NCBI GenBank assembly: GCA_019614645.1 | Contig: JABWDB010000038.1 | Location: 2,480,001-2,544,000, forward strand | Direction: 5' to 3' | DNA: 64,000 nucleotides | DNA from: Stratiolaelaps scimitus | Lineage: Eukaryota; Arthropoda; Arachnida; Mesostigmata; Laelapidae | Part shown: piece by piece, positions 35,895 to 47,756 of the stretch | Position numbering within the stretch: the first letter of the stretch is position 1 | How the letters are laid out: every line of letters starts with the position of its first letter | The notes under the pieces: generated by a model | What the model was told of the DNA's origin: nothing | Seen by the model: only the letters and a program-made list of their open reading frames with translations | The model's database searches: none | Program-made: the position numbers and the translations under genes

Positions 35895-38800
35895 TATTAT
35901 TATTATTATTATTACTACTACAGTCCGTAATACAACAAGCCTAATACTGAGCTGGTAGTAGTCAAGATCAAACATTTTAAGGAGTAGTTTATTTTCAGGA
36001 GGCTACTCGTGTGAGCACGCTTCAAATAAGCTTAACAGGTTAACAACAAGCTAAACAACATTAAAAGGTAAAATTCCCAAATGTGTGTGTAACTTGAAAC
36101 TATCGACGCTTGTATTTTCGAACACAAGGTTGAAGTTCAACTATTGTTGTGGGGAAATATTGAGGGTACTCCGGTCAATACGTAAAAGATCTGCAATAGT
36201 TATTAATGTGCAGTTATTAATACGTACTATATGGAATTGTTATACAACGAATATGGAGGGAAAGATTTCCTAATAGACGGCTTCCGGCTCATCGTCTGCC
36301 TTCGTGCAAACATCGCCAGCTTTGTTTTGTAAGAGAGGTTGTAATGCATACTATATTCTGATAGTGTCGATGGCACCGTATGGACCAAGGACAATGAAAA
36401 CATCATACCTGGCAGATCGCGTCATAAAAGAAATTACTGATAATCCCCGTACCGCCCATGGGCGCCTGTGTTCAGACTCTCAGGCCAAGTCATTTATGAT
36501 CAATCAAGATTAATTTAAAATTTGTATTCATGACTTACTATTATTTACTACTTTTACACGGCTTTCTCGGTATCTTAAATATTTGGCATAGAACGAAAAC
36601 GAAGGGCCTCCTTTATACGTCTCCACGTTATCAGTCTGGTTTTCACATGATCCACGCATGTTGCCACGCTTGGCTGTAAACCGAAATCTAAGTGACCCGT
36701 GGTGCGAAAGATGTTTCTCCCACTGACCACTACCCACCCTTGACCAGGTGTATCCAGTACTCCACCCCTCAAGGTATTGCCCATGCATTTTTAACAGACA
36801 GACACTTTTAGTCTCAGTCGCGGACGCGCTGTTTCAAAATGACAATAATCTGAACATGTTTCTGATTCTTTATATATGCTGGAAATGCAGTACGTAAGGG
36901 TGCTATATTATCATGAGACACTGTTATCTATATTACATGTCAGTACCATCCAGTAAGGTTTAGGTATCATCTATTAATATTTCGGTGATAACCCAATGGT
37001 CGCGGGTTCAAGCCCCATCATGCAACACTGCCTGTGTAAAATATAAACGTACACTTCTCATAACGTCATTGCCGTCATACAAGATTAATAATGAGCAATC
37101 AGGGCCTATGATACATAATACAAATGCCTTCTTGGTCCGCCTTCTTCTGTACCAAATAATATAAACTCGTCATCATTCGTAGCGCTAAGTCGGCTTGGCT
37201 CGAAATAAGCGTTGGGTGGGTCGAATCATAAAACGATTAATAATGCCAACAGTAACCATGGCTAAAGAAGAAGCAATTAATTATCTATCATAAATGGTAT
37301 GGACTCTGCCACTTGATTGCTGTTTATTTTATTCAACTACAGAGAACCATAAGAATCTTGACACGAAATGCTTAAGAAGTGTTTAATTTATTTAAAAATG
37401 TATCCTTAGATTCTGAAAATCCCTATGGTTTGCATTTTGGCTCTGAGTATAACAGCTTCTAGTTTTCTCTGTCATCGTTTAGTATACCGTATGCATCATT
37501 CAATTCTCCTTTTACAAAGATGTCAATAATCCATTTCTAGGAATACGAGCTTGCATTTAACTGAATTTGATTGAATTCTTGGTCTAATACGAATAAGCCA
37601 TGGGTCCCCATCTTAAATAGTGTCTACAGTGAGAGAAATCTTCTGCTTTGACAAATTCTCAGCCGACCCAGTTGGAGAAATGGATGGTAGAGAAAAGCAC
37701 TTTATGTTCCGCGCCCTCAAGGATGAATTTTTAAATCGAGTGTGTGCATCATCAACCAGCTGCCTAGAATCAAGATGACAATCGTCCTATTAGGTTAGTT
37801 CAAGCAAACCCGCCAGACTTTTTTTAAAGTAATTAATTCTTATCAATGAAATATATGTTGTGCATTATAAGTATGGTCCCTGAGAAATTAATATGCATTG
37901 TCATTGTCGGTCGCTAGCTCATACACGCCCTTCATATGACATCCGTGCGTTAGGCCATATATTTTCTCTCTGAGTACTTGCTCGAATTCGTTTCAATCTT
38001 GGTGTTGGGTAGCCCTCCGGATCCATTGCAATTCACGAAAACAACAGAAGTCTTAAATAGGGGCTTTAATCAGGAGTATGTGTGGGCTGATTCCACACCT
38101 TGATTTCCTTCTCAGTTAAAAACTCCTCAACAAATTAGCTTTGTGGAAACGAGCGTAGTCGTGAAGAAGCCACACACCCGTACACAAGTTTTCAGGGGTA
38201 AGATCCGATGGAAGGCGATTGCGTTGAAATCTATGTCCATGATGAGCATCATTTTGCTGCCGAAAATCTGATCATACATCTCCGGTTCAGTTGATTTATC
38301 TGGCTACAAATATTATCCACGCTGATTCCTGTTGGCCTTTGTGCGCAATTTGAACTATGTTACAGCAATCGTGAGTACGATTCAGGGTCGCTTCCGTTCT
38401 AGAATGGTAGCGAAGTTTGGCTCACAATAAAAAATGCGGAAATCTCTATTCCGGCCGCAATTCTCGTGGCACCCATTTGGACATGATCCCTTTCATGCAA
38501 AGATTGTCCTTGACAATGCGCTGAACCATAGCATACGAACACAGAGACCAGTGCCTCGAACACTGGGAACACACTTTCAATTTGACCATATATTGTTCTC
38601 GTTTTTAAGCATCGCTCCGGTCACCTCGAGTTGCACATTGGAAGCGCATCCCTTCTGCCTTAAATTTCGTACACCGTTCGCGTACACTTCTCGCAAACCG
38701 CGTCTCCCGGCCTAAGGACTTCACCAAATTTAAGTGAATTAGGCCAATGTTGTGCTCCCGCCGATTTAATAAAAACATCATTGTTCTATGAGGGAAATTA

Positions 38801-41800
38801 AGGTTTGAGTTTTTTCTTAATTTCCATTGGTTGCAACTGGCGCTTTGACTAGTTCACAAGCTTCTAAGGCATGCATGTATCATCAACTACCTTTATTTCA
38901 AAAATAACGCAGCTGTTATTGCGTACAGTGTTTTGGTTCCAAATCTGGCAGGTTTCCTTGAATCACCGGTGCTATAACCCCCATATGAAGTTTTGGTTTT
39001 CAGTTTTCAGCACGATAGACTTGATAGAAAACACATTCAATATTCTTACATTGGTAGCCATGACTGAAACAGTGACGATGTCTTCGGGGTCTCATCTCTA
39101 TCTAGCCTTTCTGTATTTAACGTCTTTAACGTGTGCAATGTAAGAAATCTTAAAAATAACCCTGGCAGAGGTCCAGTATTGTGACCTTGTGACATTTCTA
39201 TGGGCAAGTTAGTATAATATAATTTAAATAACATCTCTTTGAAGGATGCACAACAACTCTGTAGAGATGTAAGAGGATCAACATGTTAAAGTGATATCAC
39301 GCCGGTTGAATTTGGTCTTGTTGTAGAAAATTTTCTATCGTCATGTACCAACACCGGTAAATCTGTAGATCAGATAATTTTAACAGGTTCTAAGGAGACC
39401 GCAGTGTAAAGGTACTATACGGAATTGCTGTTCTGTACTTACGGGGACGGAGTTTGTATCAACAGCGTCATTGCCATTTGCGTCACCGTCAAGGTGGTGA
39501 GCTATTCTGTCGAGGGCGCTTTCCATAAGCCCTTCGTTCGATATCTGACGGGCGAGTGTATTCACTTCATCCTCTTTGGTCGCCCCAGGACAGTCAAACA
39601 TGTGCTCCGAATCGCACATACATTCTTGCTGCGCCTGGTATGATCGGCTAAACGCCGCAGTGTTCTCGAATTCCTCCAGACACCCATCCTCACCTATGTT
39701 AAGAAATAAATGCGATAAGCCTTTAAAAAGGTCATATTTTTATGATCTTAGACATGACTCCGAGGAAAAACCAATATTGCTAATGATACATGGCATTGTA
39801 GAACTAGTAAGCCTGATATCCCGTTTGATTTCAGGTTCTGGACGATGATTCCAATGGACGAGGTGTTTGCAAACATTTACACAATACTACATTCAAGTAG
39901 TATTGTTAAGCATATGCTAAAGTTTCAAAAATGTGTAGATAATGTAATTACAATTTTTTGGCTTTTTCGTACACCAGAGGCCGCAGGTTCGAATCCCGTT
40001 GCATGGCATATAAGAGAACTTAAGCATTGTATGCAGTTGCTTTAATAAATCAATAAAGCTGTACCTTTACCTTCACAATTAAGATAATCATTATTTGACC
40101 AACTTATTGATGGCACTCAACAAATATTTTATGCAGACATTTATTTGGTTCACTTAGAGAGGTACCTTATTTTATCTCAAAATTATCAGACCTAGTCAAT
40201 GTATTAACATGTTTTGCCATAGAGAAATACTTCAAATAAATTATCCACAGTTGGCCGAAAAAGGTAAATTTCGCAATGTAAATCTTATTGTTGAACAATA
40301 CATGGGACAGCCGAGTTTGCCAAGCAGTCACAAGCACGACCAAGTGGGTCACACAATCAATCACGTACAAACAAAGTAAATGCGTAATATTACGTATCAC
40401 ATGATAATCGTAAATTTACAGCATGCTCGTATTGTGCAAGGCTAGGTAAAGGTAAGGTAAATGTAAAGCTTTATTGTTTTATTTACGTAGTGTGATGCGT
40501 TCAAGTGGAGGAGGAAGGCATAAAGGTTCACTTTACACATTTACATTTGAAAGGGGTCCAAAAAATGTTAGCTGAGAATCTGTCCAGAAAATTCACTCTA
40601 GTATTACGTAGGTAGATTATTTTTATCTCAGCTGTGAGTATGTGACTCCAGGTTGTTACAACCTGAATTGAATTGTATTGTGTTGTACTTACTAGTATAT
40701 CCGGTTGGACACGGATTTGGCGGGTTGCAGTAGGCCGGCAGGACAGCATCACTCTTCACGACTTGAACGTTCCGACCGCTGCCGTCGGGCCTAAGACGCT
40801 GGGCGCCTTCGCCAGCACCCCCTGCCACGTACTGATGACCCCATAGAGTACTATGCTCCAAGTATTCTTGATCTCTGAAGTCACGTGGTAATATTTCGGT
40901 GAAGTGGATGTTCATTTAGGTATTTAATGAAAATAGTACATATTTTAGTAGATTTCGCACTACTATCATTTAACAATATGCTTGGAACTACGCAGCATTT
41001 TATTTTGAAGGAATTTCCTGAGTACTGTGTCAGTAGATAGTGCATACATGGGTTCAGAGGAACCACCGATGTGCGGCCTGGCATTTAATGAGGATATCGC
41101 TTCATTGTCAACGTTGAAGCGCTTTCCAAAAGAAGCGTTGCTTGAAAGGAACTTCGTTTTCCCTAGTCTCGTTTTAGCAAAGATCGAAGTGTGTACATGT
41201 TCTATATTATGCTGCAAAGAATTTTGGTTTTGATTTCGGCCGAATCCATTGCTAGGCAACTTCAAGTCGCTGGCAGTTCAAGACGATAAATGAAAATAAC
41301 ATTAATTGTGCTTGTTATACCTCTACCTCTACCAAACTGCCAACCTGATCACAGTGCGCTCATCATAGAAAACAGTGGCCGCAAACTTTCTGGTCAATAC
41401 CTCGTTTGTTCATTATTGATAGCAGATTTCAGCCGCCCGCGATCCAAACAGGAGTCTCTTCTCTTAGACCAAATCGTATATCGATGAATTGAGTTTGCGT
41501 CGCTGAATACACATTTCCCAAAAAATCGACTTCTTGTTTCTCTGACAGGTAAAATTTTCGGTCCTCCAGTCTGAGCAAGTGTGGCACCTAGTGTGAGTGT
41601 GGATTTTAAATATCCATTTGTTCAGGCAAAATGAAACCTACTTCAAAAGGTTCTGTTTGATCACCAGAGCCTTTCGCGATTTCCCTGCCTCTGCCTAGTC
41701 CTCCTGTGAGAGGTATGATATTGAATTTTTGAGATCTTTTCCACAATGACGGCCGTCCTAGACAGGATTAATCTTCTTTGCTGTAGCTGTAGATGGTAAC

Positions 41801-44800
41801 TAGAGATAGAGGAAGGGTACACTACACTTAATATAACTAATCTTGGAGTATTACACAGTTTGATGAGTATAAAAATCTATTGCTCAGACATACCTTCAGA
41901 ACACACTGACATTTCCATATTCATGGCTCCATCGAAAAGGAGCAACATTGTTTGTTTGCTTGTGTTTGCGTGCTTGAAGGGTGGCCCTCTCCAGTGAAAA
42001 ACGAATACCATTTAAAACTATTTGAAACCAGTTCAGTCTGAAACATATTTAGGAAATTGTTCAGGTTCGATTCATTATGCTTTTAATTTTTTATGCCTTG
42101 TTTGACAATGAGAAATAAGGTGGTGTTATGAGAGATCGGATCCCGCGTGTTTATGTCCAAGACCGGTTGGAAATATTTTCAACGAGCAGCTGCATAAATA
42201 TCCATGCACTCGTTTATCGCGCGCTAAATAAATATATAATAATACCGTTGGGGCCGGCGTTCGTTGTTGCTGTCTTGTCTAAAAGTGGTTGATCTTGCTT
42301 TTATTCTTGGGTTGGCATAATACGGTGATCCTCTCAAAGATATGGTATGTACTAGCAGCCAGCTTTGCGTCAGCAACACATCGAGCTCAGAGTCGCTATG
42401 CGACCACGCGTTGTTAATGTGCTGTAGCCGTTTGTCGGCACCGTTAATGTAGTCCTTCTGGCAGTTCCTTTGTCTGTGGTGGCTTCGACCGCTCCTGTTG
42501 CTGTCGAATATTTATTATTTCCTATTTTTCACCCTACATCGTAACATAGTTCCTCTGTTTCTGCACCGATCATAGCGTGTGCTTTTGTGCCTCTGTCGGC
42601 GTCTGCTCTTGCGTTATATGTCTATTTCGTGTTTCGATGTATGTGTGTGTGTGTGTGTGCTTAGTTCTATGGGTCTTTGTCTGTGTGTGGGCTTGTGTGC
42701 TTGTGTTTATGTGGTGTGCTGCAAGTCAGCTTTGTGGCCGTATTTGTTATGCGGTTCTTATACTTGAGCCATGTCTTGTACTGGAGATTCTGACGTATAT
42801 TAAAACCAAAACATTGCTCTTCTATCAACATTATTTCCACATCTTCTTCCTTCTGTGCATCCTTCTTTCATTATTTCTGCTTTTATTTCCTCTTCTGCCT
42901 GTATTTGAGAAGTTCTACAACGTTGTTCTTGTTCCCGACGCTTGGCTTCAAGTGGTTGACCCACACCAGCCAATGTTTGTAATAATGCCGCTGGCACCAG
43001 TTAAGACTCTAGTCTGTCCCCACTGTTGCCGCGACAAAGTGAGCTGCCACAACGAGCGGAGAGGAAGACACCACATCAGCAGCAGCAGCAGTGTATCACA
43101 ACGGCACCGCATTATGGTACCTCTCCAATATGTCTGTCGAGTCTTTGTTCACGCTGCTGCATTTGGCAGCTGGCGAATTCAACGACAGCAACAACAACAA
43201 TAGCACCAGCAACAGCCGCCGAAGCAGGGCGACAGCTAACAGGTAAAGCAAAAAGCAAAGCGTAAACATTATATATTCAAAGTGGCGGCGCCATCTTTCT
43301 CTTCTTTTTTGTTCATCTTTACTTAGGTCTAACCAACCATCCACCCCGAACTGCTGCGGATTCGATTATGTCTCGTTCTACCCCGATCATGTAATCATGA
43401 AACGCATGTCTAGACAAACTCTTCTAAATACAGCAGCATCACCTTGAAATGTATTTTATTCCCGGCAGCGTATCTACTCCTGTCTGCCAAAGCCCATAAC
43501 CTGTAAACTACTACATAGTCTCGCCACTCCTTCCGTTTCTTCTATTTAAATTATTAACTTTATTTCGAATAGATTCATTATTAGTTTTCCTATATCTGAA
43601 TCCCTTGCGTCACGTCTTAGGAGGAAGACCACCTAGGTACACTAAAATCGTGACTTTTTTATATGCCGACATTATAACTCAGTTCGTAATTATTTGTTGA
43701 AGTCTAATAATGCTACCATAATAACATTCCACAAGAAAATACAAGGGACAATATTAATCTAACAAATAATATAATATAATATTACACACTTGATGATTTT
43801 ACCTATCACAGATCGAACCTTTTTCTCACATTTGTTTCTCCCTTTGTGCAACTAGAATAGTTCTAATAAGTCCCAACTACTGGAAGACAACAGAATAGTT
43901 CCCACAGAATAAATCCCAACAATTAGAATAGTTGTAATAGGTTCCCTTGAGACACATGTATCACGGATGAATATACATTTACCTTATTGAAGGTCCATAG
44001 TTATAAACGGAGATCTGGCCCTCTTTGCGATATCGAACCATTTTTTCAGGGTCATCCATTGCAGCATCCTCCGCCAGTCTCGTGTTCTCCTGCTCCTGAC
44101 GGACTTCGTCGACTATCGCCTCCTGAAGGCGAGCCGTCTCCTCGCGCACGGCTATCTCATCGAGCATCTGCAACAATTTGTGGTGCGTAAATAAGGGCAA
44201 CGTTATATATCTATATGTCCAAAGCGCAAATGATCATAAGAAAAGCTATATTTTTGCACAGATACTGTTTGAACGTTGTAGCTCCTCTGCAATAGTAAAT
44301 GATAATACTGTGAAACATTCTACGACATTTGTAAACGGGTCACAAGCGTCACTCCTGTGTTCATTACACGATGCTGTGGCTTGGACCACGTGAAACAGAT
44401 GTTCGTTAGCCATATTATTGCATTTACGCGATCCTGATCGATAAAAAACTCGATATCGATATTTTCTTGCCTTCTTCAAATCTTGGATAGTTCTTGGATG
44501 AGAAGTTTACTAAATAATCGGTGTTAGTGTTTTTACCACTGTAAATTCGACTGGGCCCTTCTTACACGTTTCCATCCCCAACTGTATAGGCTGGAACACT
44601 TAATAACGAATCATAATAATATCAATGAATATATTATTATCTTTATTCACTCAGATAACTAAGATCGATTTAATTTGAGACACTTTAGGGCACATCTGAG
44701 TATGTTCCCATGTATTTCGTTATAATATCTTTCCTTATGTCTCTGCTTGTTGTCTTAAAAGTCAGGGCGCTCAATACTTCACCGTTATTATGAGGAATTT

Positions 44801-47756
44801 GATTTAACGGTAGTTACGTCCACACGCAAACTGACACGATAACTAAGAGAAACCATTAGTGCCGCACGAGATGAATAACAATAGTCCTCCAGCCCCCAAC
44901 CTTCAGCCACGGCAGCGGGAAGCCGATGCACGGCAGAGATAGATACGATAGTATTCTGATCTTCTCGTTTGATTATAAGGGTTCTTGCTTCTGTTATTAG
45001 GTGGTGCTACTACTGCTACCACCACGACTTAATCTGCTGTGTAGAATCAACGTTGCTCATCGTGTAGCCCCTAAATCTATATCTTTCTTACTAGCAGCTA
45101 ACTGCTTATTATCAACAGCGAAATCAACGCTGGCACCAAGGAGGCAGTAGTGTTAGGATGAACATCACCGCATTGACGATTAGACAAGGCGTTAAGCGCG
45201 CGTATCCTTAAGCGTACATGCACATACTCAAGGAGAAGCTAATCATAGTACATTTTTAACGAACATATCCTAAGGTAAAGACAAATATTTACACATCGTT
45301 GCTCAAAATGAGATTATCATTTCCGAAAGTTGAAGCTCGTTCGATCATCAAAAATCATCGGTACATAACAGACATTTGTCACGCTCTTGTCACTTTCCTT
45401 GATATAAACACTTGAATGGTATGCAGTGTATATTGTCAAAATAAAATTTGAATGAACAGTGTGAATTTTAGAAAACATAGTGATTCCAAATAAAGGTTTA
45501 AATCAGAGACGTCGGTAATAGAAGCCGTACTAAGGAACTGAATTCCTTCCTTTTTGCATGAACGACGTACTGGCAAGGTAACTGCGACTAAAAATGGTGG
45601 TAGTATTAAGTGCTCAACTGAAAACCTTGAGCACTGTTCTTGAGGACGGATCCCATGTGAAAACTTGTTGATCATCTGTCCCTCAGGCACGTACTGGTTC
45701 GTGACTCCGCCATTTTTTTAATTAAGTTTAAAGGAAGTGTTAAAAAACTTAATTTCTCTGATGTTTGAGCAAGCTTCGTCGATCGATTGCGAATAATCAA
45801 CACCCCATGTAGCCATAGTAAGGGGATCGTTTCAGATGAAGGAGTAAACCAATAAAAATCCGTCTATAATTTCAAGAACCCAACATGTCGATTTGGTATG
45901 GAATCGTTTGGGAAATAGGAAAGTTAAGCCGAGATGTTTCCTCCTTACTTCGTCGGGAGTATCGTGTTTGTACTTTCTACTATTTATAGGTTCATATAAC
46001 TTTCTTGAATTCAATTATAGAGGGACTAACAAAATTTCTGTGTTCGATTACAGACAAAACCCTTTATTGTATGAGTTTGCCCCTTGATCCCACCACAACT
46101 TTTCCTATCTTAGGTGTGATACTATGTTCTAGCCGCTTTGAAACATAAACTGAAACGTAGATTTTATGAAAGAGATCTGATCATATTAATGAATTATGCA
46201 ATCTTTCCCGATATTTGCGACCTCTTCCCGCCTCTGAATCAACTTTTGAGTCAGTTTTGCCCCAAATCGAATTATTTTTGGTGGAAAATTAGTTTAGCCA
46301 GTTTTCGAGGTCAGGTGCAACACAAAGATTTCATTTTTCTATGGTTGGACAGTGAGCAGGGAAAGCGGTTATCCGTCGGTGCAAGGTCCAGAAAATATGG
46401 AGAGTGTTGAAGAACCTCCCATTCAAGCTCTCGGAGGGCGGTTTTGACAGTGTAATTTTTTCAGTCTCACCACACAAAAAGCATGACCTTTTCGGATGCA
46501 AATTTAGCTTGAGTCTAGACTGAGGTTTGTCTCCTGGAGATATCCACTCTTTGTTGCCCATTATGTCAGGAGAGGCACCACTTCTCGTCTCCCGTGATGA
46601 TTCTGTTAAAAACTCAGTCATTGTGGGAGCGTGTTACGCGGTGCCGGACAGTTGTTAAGCGTCACTGAGCAACTAATTTATCTTGTTTACTTCGGTCAGT
46701 TTGCAGGGAACCCAAAGATCCAACCCTTGAATGGACCCCATTGAGTGAAGATTCTGAAGAATCATGTGATGTGTACAGCCTATATGTGCGGCCAATTCTC
46801 GGCTTAATTGACGGTCGTTCTCCTCTAAAAAGAAGCATTGTTAACATCGCTCTTGGCATCTTTGACCTTTAGTCCATTCTCGAGCAGTCCGCTCAGCCAC
46901 GGCGGCACCCTATGGTGTCGCAACAGGTGTCGAAAATGCACTCCTTGGCTGCCTGAGACATCCATCCTCAGAGGATTCGAGCGCTACACGCTTAATTTCT
47001 AACAAAAATGCAGCGCTGGGTCTGTTGTGTAAACACAGCCCATTCGAATGTTGGTCGCACCAGCCACTGAGTGATAAAGAGAAGGGGAAGGAAGAGTCGT
47101 TGAAATACCAGGGGAACTTAATATCCCACCTAATATTTAGTCCTTTTACCAATCTTGCCCAGCATTCGAGTTGTTTCAGCCTTAAATTAGCCATTCAATG
47201 AAATGTCTGGAATTGTCGGAGCAGTGAAGATTCTCTGAAACCCCTCTGGTTGGAGAAATCCGTGGACACATATCACTAAAATAATCGTGTTTTCCATTTA
47301 ATCACTTATGTTTGGTTCTGTATCGAAGAACGTTTACTGGAGTCCGAAAAGGCTTATGGGAGGTAGTTATTTTCCTTTACTCAAATCGATAATAAAGGGC
47401 GTTTCCATTAATTCTTGATCGAGCATAAATGATCCTCAATTCTCAAGTAGAACATACGTTGTAATTGAGAAGTTAGAAAGATACTTCTTAGCATAATACA
47501 CACTTCTCACCACTCACTAATTACTTAATATATATTATATATATATCGCTATAAAATTTACGTGTACCATATGCCCAACAGAGTGCTTCAGCCAATCGTG
47601 TGCTGCAAAAAATACAAAATTTAGATGCTCTAGTACAACGGCTAAACCCACCTGTTGGAGAAATGCTTCATCGAGATCCGACGGATCTAACTGGCACTGG
47701 ACGCCGAGAGCGAGCAATATTGCGATGCCCGTACAATACACCAGACACCTCGCCAT
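32425..47756 (-). CDS. 7B2: Neuroendocrine protein 7B2 (secretogranin V), six coding exons
   Basis: 7B2 binds pro-prohormone convertase 2 in the secretory pathway, helps it mature, and inhibits it through its C-terminal peptide. Six exons join in phase into 338 codons. Residues 1-22 are a signal peptide; 36-75 form a charged, probably helical segment. Residues 101-120 hold the family block YLEHSTLWGHQYVAGGAGEG. C146 is followed by the PPNPCP motif (148-153), a proline motif known in 7B2 for convertase binding. Residues 162-192 carry the arthropod-type cysteine block (CLEEFENTAAFS, then CMCDSEHMFDC). A furin-like KRVRR site is at 286-290. The C-terminal peptide contains INPYLQGEKL and ends VVAKKG. 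Vertebrate 7B2 is near 210 residues; the extra length here is mainly in exons 2, 4 and 5. All introns are GT-AG. Identification is very secure. Confidence 0.95.
32503..35517 (-). other. 7B2 intron 5
   Basis: 3015 bp. It holds a SINE family 1 copy about 135 bp before the exon 6 acceptor, and AT-rich sequence including a short TA run near 34193. A minus-strand frame at 33793-33548 looks like a membrane segment but is built of ATT/GTT repeats, and no exon is called. Confidence 0.7.
32637..32715 (-). mobile_element. SINE family 1 copy in 7B2 intron 5
   Basis: Same strand as the gene. The body is nearly identical to the 7750 copy (AAGAGAGCTTAAGCATTG, CTTTAATAAACCAATAAAC), so it is young. The tRNA-like head is damaged: ACCTCTACCCGCTG replaces the usual B-box. 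Confidence 0.75.
35518..35733 (-). CDS. 7B2: 7B2 coding exon 5 (furin site)
   Basis: 216 bp, exactly 72 codons, between acceptor ATTTCAG and donor AAG-GTAAGT. Encodes VEGQHKSLVAKKFFNKE, a Lys-rich, Gly-rich linker, and the dibasic-rich KGQKRVRRQAVG. Cleavage after RVRR by furin would separate the chaperone domain from the inhibitory peptide. If the donor were ignored, the frame would stop four codons later, but exon 6 and the strong donor show that splicing continues. Confidence 0.92.
35850..35915. repeat. (ATA)n/(TTA)n palindromic microsatellite
   Basis: About 14 ATA units run directly into about 7 TTA units, so the tract can fold on itself. It lies only 117 bp upstream of the exon 5 acceptor, inside intron 4. 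Confidence 0.9.
37965..38545 (-). pseudogene. Mariner-like transposase relic in 7B2 intron 4
   Basis: Minus-strand pieces follow mariner order. An HTH end reads MVQRIVKDNLCMK and then KWVPRELRPE (the usual K-W-V-P block). A catalytic-region HDYARFHKANL resembles the mariner HDNA-x-x-H motif. LTEKEIKVWNQPTHTPD and SPY correspond to the block before the last catalytic Asp. Stops and frameshifts break it, and the distance between the HTH and the HD motif (about 290 bp) is shorter than in intact elements, so there is a deletion. The inverted termini were not located. Confidence 0.75.
39443..39693 (-). CDS. 7B2: 7B2 coding exon 4 (cysteine block)
   Basis: 251 bp between acceptor TTAACATAG and donor CCC-GTAAGT. 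Completes Ser158 and continues EDGCLEEFENTAAFSRSYQ, then CMCDSEHMFDCPG. Vertebrate 7B2 has one cysteine here and an FDPEHDYPG segment; the CMC...C arrangement is the arthropod form. The second half (residues 193-241) is an acidic, poorly conserved linker. Ends in phase 0. Confidence 0.94.
39972..40074 (+). mobile_element. SINE family 1 copy in 7B2 intron 3
   Basis: Antisense to the gene. It starts CCAGAGGCCGCAGGTTCGAA (B-box GGTTCGAATCC), continues ATATAAGAGAACTTAAGCA and CTTTAATAAATCAATAAAGC, and ends in the ACCTTTACCTT tail. Part of the tRNA-like head is preserved. Confidence 0.8.
40445..40485 (-). mobile_element. SINE family 1 tail fragment
   Basis: Only the tail and a few body bases remain: AATAAAGC followed by TTTACATTTACC and TTACCTTTACC on the minus strand. 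It directly abuts a decayed SINE family 2 copy. Confidence 0.6.
40490..40600 (+). mobile_element. Decayed SINE family 2 copy in 7B2 intron 3
   Basis: Matches the 10915 copy in GTGATGCGTTC, CATTTACATTTGAAAGGGGT and AATGTTAGCTGAGAATCTG, with internal deletions. The B-box is lost. Confidence 0.55.
40693..40874 (-). CDS. 7B2: 7B2 coding exon 3 (core conserved block, PPNPCP)
   Basis: 182 bp between acceptor GACTTCAG and donor CTA-GTAAGT. Completes Arg97 and encodes DQEYLEHSTLWGHQYV, GGAGEG, LRPDG, NVQVVKSDAVLPAYC, NPPNPCPTGYT. This is the most conserved part of 7B2 and gave the identification. Ends in phase 1. Confidence 0.96.
40875..43982 (-). other. 7B2 intron 2
   Basis: 3108 bp. Contains a TG-rich tract at about 42636-42720 and CAG/CAA repeats near 43075-43205, which generate a 208-codon plus-strand frame that I reject. 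No transposon relic was recognised. Confidence 0.6.
43983..44167 (-). CDS. 7B2: 7B2 coding exon 2
   Basis: 185 bp between acceptor TTGTTGCAG and donor AAG-GTAAAT. Encodes residues 36-96 plus two bases of codon 97. The first codon is ATG, but it is an internal Met. The sequence is strongly charged (LDEIAVREETARLQEAIVDE), consistent with an amphipathic helix, and ends with a Tyr-rich VYNYGPSI before the family block. Phase 0 in, phase 2 out. Confidence 0.9.
44168..47651 (-). other. 7B2 intron 1 (between coding exons 1 and 2)
   Basis: 3484 bp. Contains the second mariner relic. Otherwise AT-rich with no supported exon. Confidence 0.65.
46300..46880 (-). pseudogene. Mariner-like transposase relic in 7B2 intron 1
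   Basis: Minus-strand pieces match the mariner helix-turn-helix and linker (EENDRQLSRELAAHIG, then MILQNLHSMGSIQGLDLWVP and KLTEVNK). The start of the catalytic region follows (GNKEWISPGDKPQSRLKLNL, then HPKRSCFLC, like mariner's DEKW...HPKK block, with Asp changed to Asn). Stops lie between and inside the pieces. The HDNA motif and C-terminus were not found. It differs from the relic in intron 4, so these are independent insertions, both in gene orientation. Confidence 0.75.
47652..47756 (-). CDS. 7B2: 7B2 coding exon 1 (signal peptide)
   Basis: 35 codons from ATG at 47756 to CAACAG before donor GTGGGT. The protein starts MARCLVYCTGIAILLALG, a typical signal peptide, probably cleaved just before QLDPSD. 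This ATG is the first in the exon and sits in good context (ACA before, G after). The frame is open upstream but only with a TTG, so the start is clear. An acceptor (ATATTTCAG, AG at 47801-47800) lies 43 bases before the ATG, so the exon begins at 47799 with a short 5' untranslated part. Ends in phase 0. Confidence 0.93.

Larger units (their letters stand above)
35734..39442 (-). other. 7B2 intron 4
   Basis: 3709 bp, the longest intron. It contains a long (ATA)n/(TTA)n palindrome near its 3' end, a mariner relic, and a tRNA-like T-arm fragment near 36998 (CGCGGGTTCAAGCCCC) that may be a SINE head. Other short frames, including one at 36788-36528, have no recognisable domain. Confidence 0.7.
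39694..40692 (-). other. 7B2 intron 3
   Basis: 999 bp. Three SINE pieces occupy much of it: a family 1 copy on the plus strand (39972-40074), a family 1 tail on the minus strand (40445-40485) and a decayed family 2 copy (40490-40600). Confidence 0.75.

Noticed and set aside
36304..36513. Possible Tc1-like N-terminal fragment (RVIKEITDNPRTAHGRLCSD)
   Set aside because: It is reminiscent of a Tc1-type helix region, but no further transposase block was found downstream, so it is too weak to call.
42577..43203. 208-codon plus frame inside 7B2 intron 2
   Set aside because: Its first part is a TG-repeat translation and its end is CAG/CAA repeats; no domain, antisense to the gene, no splice support.
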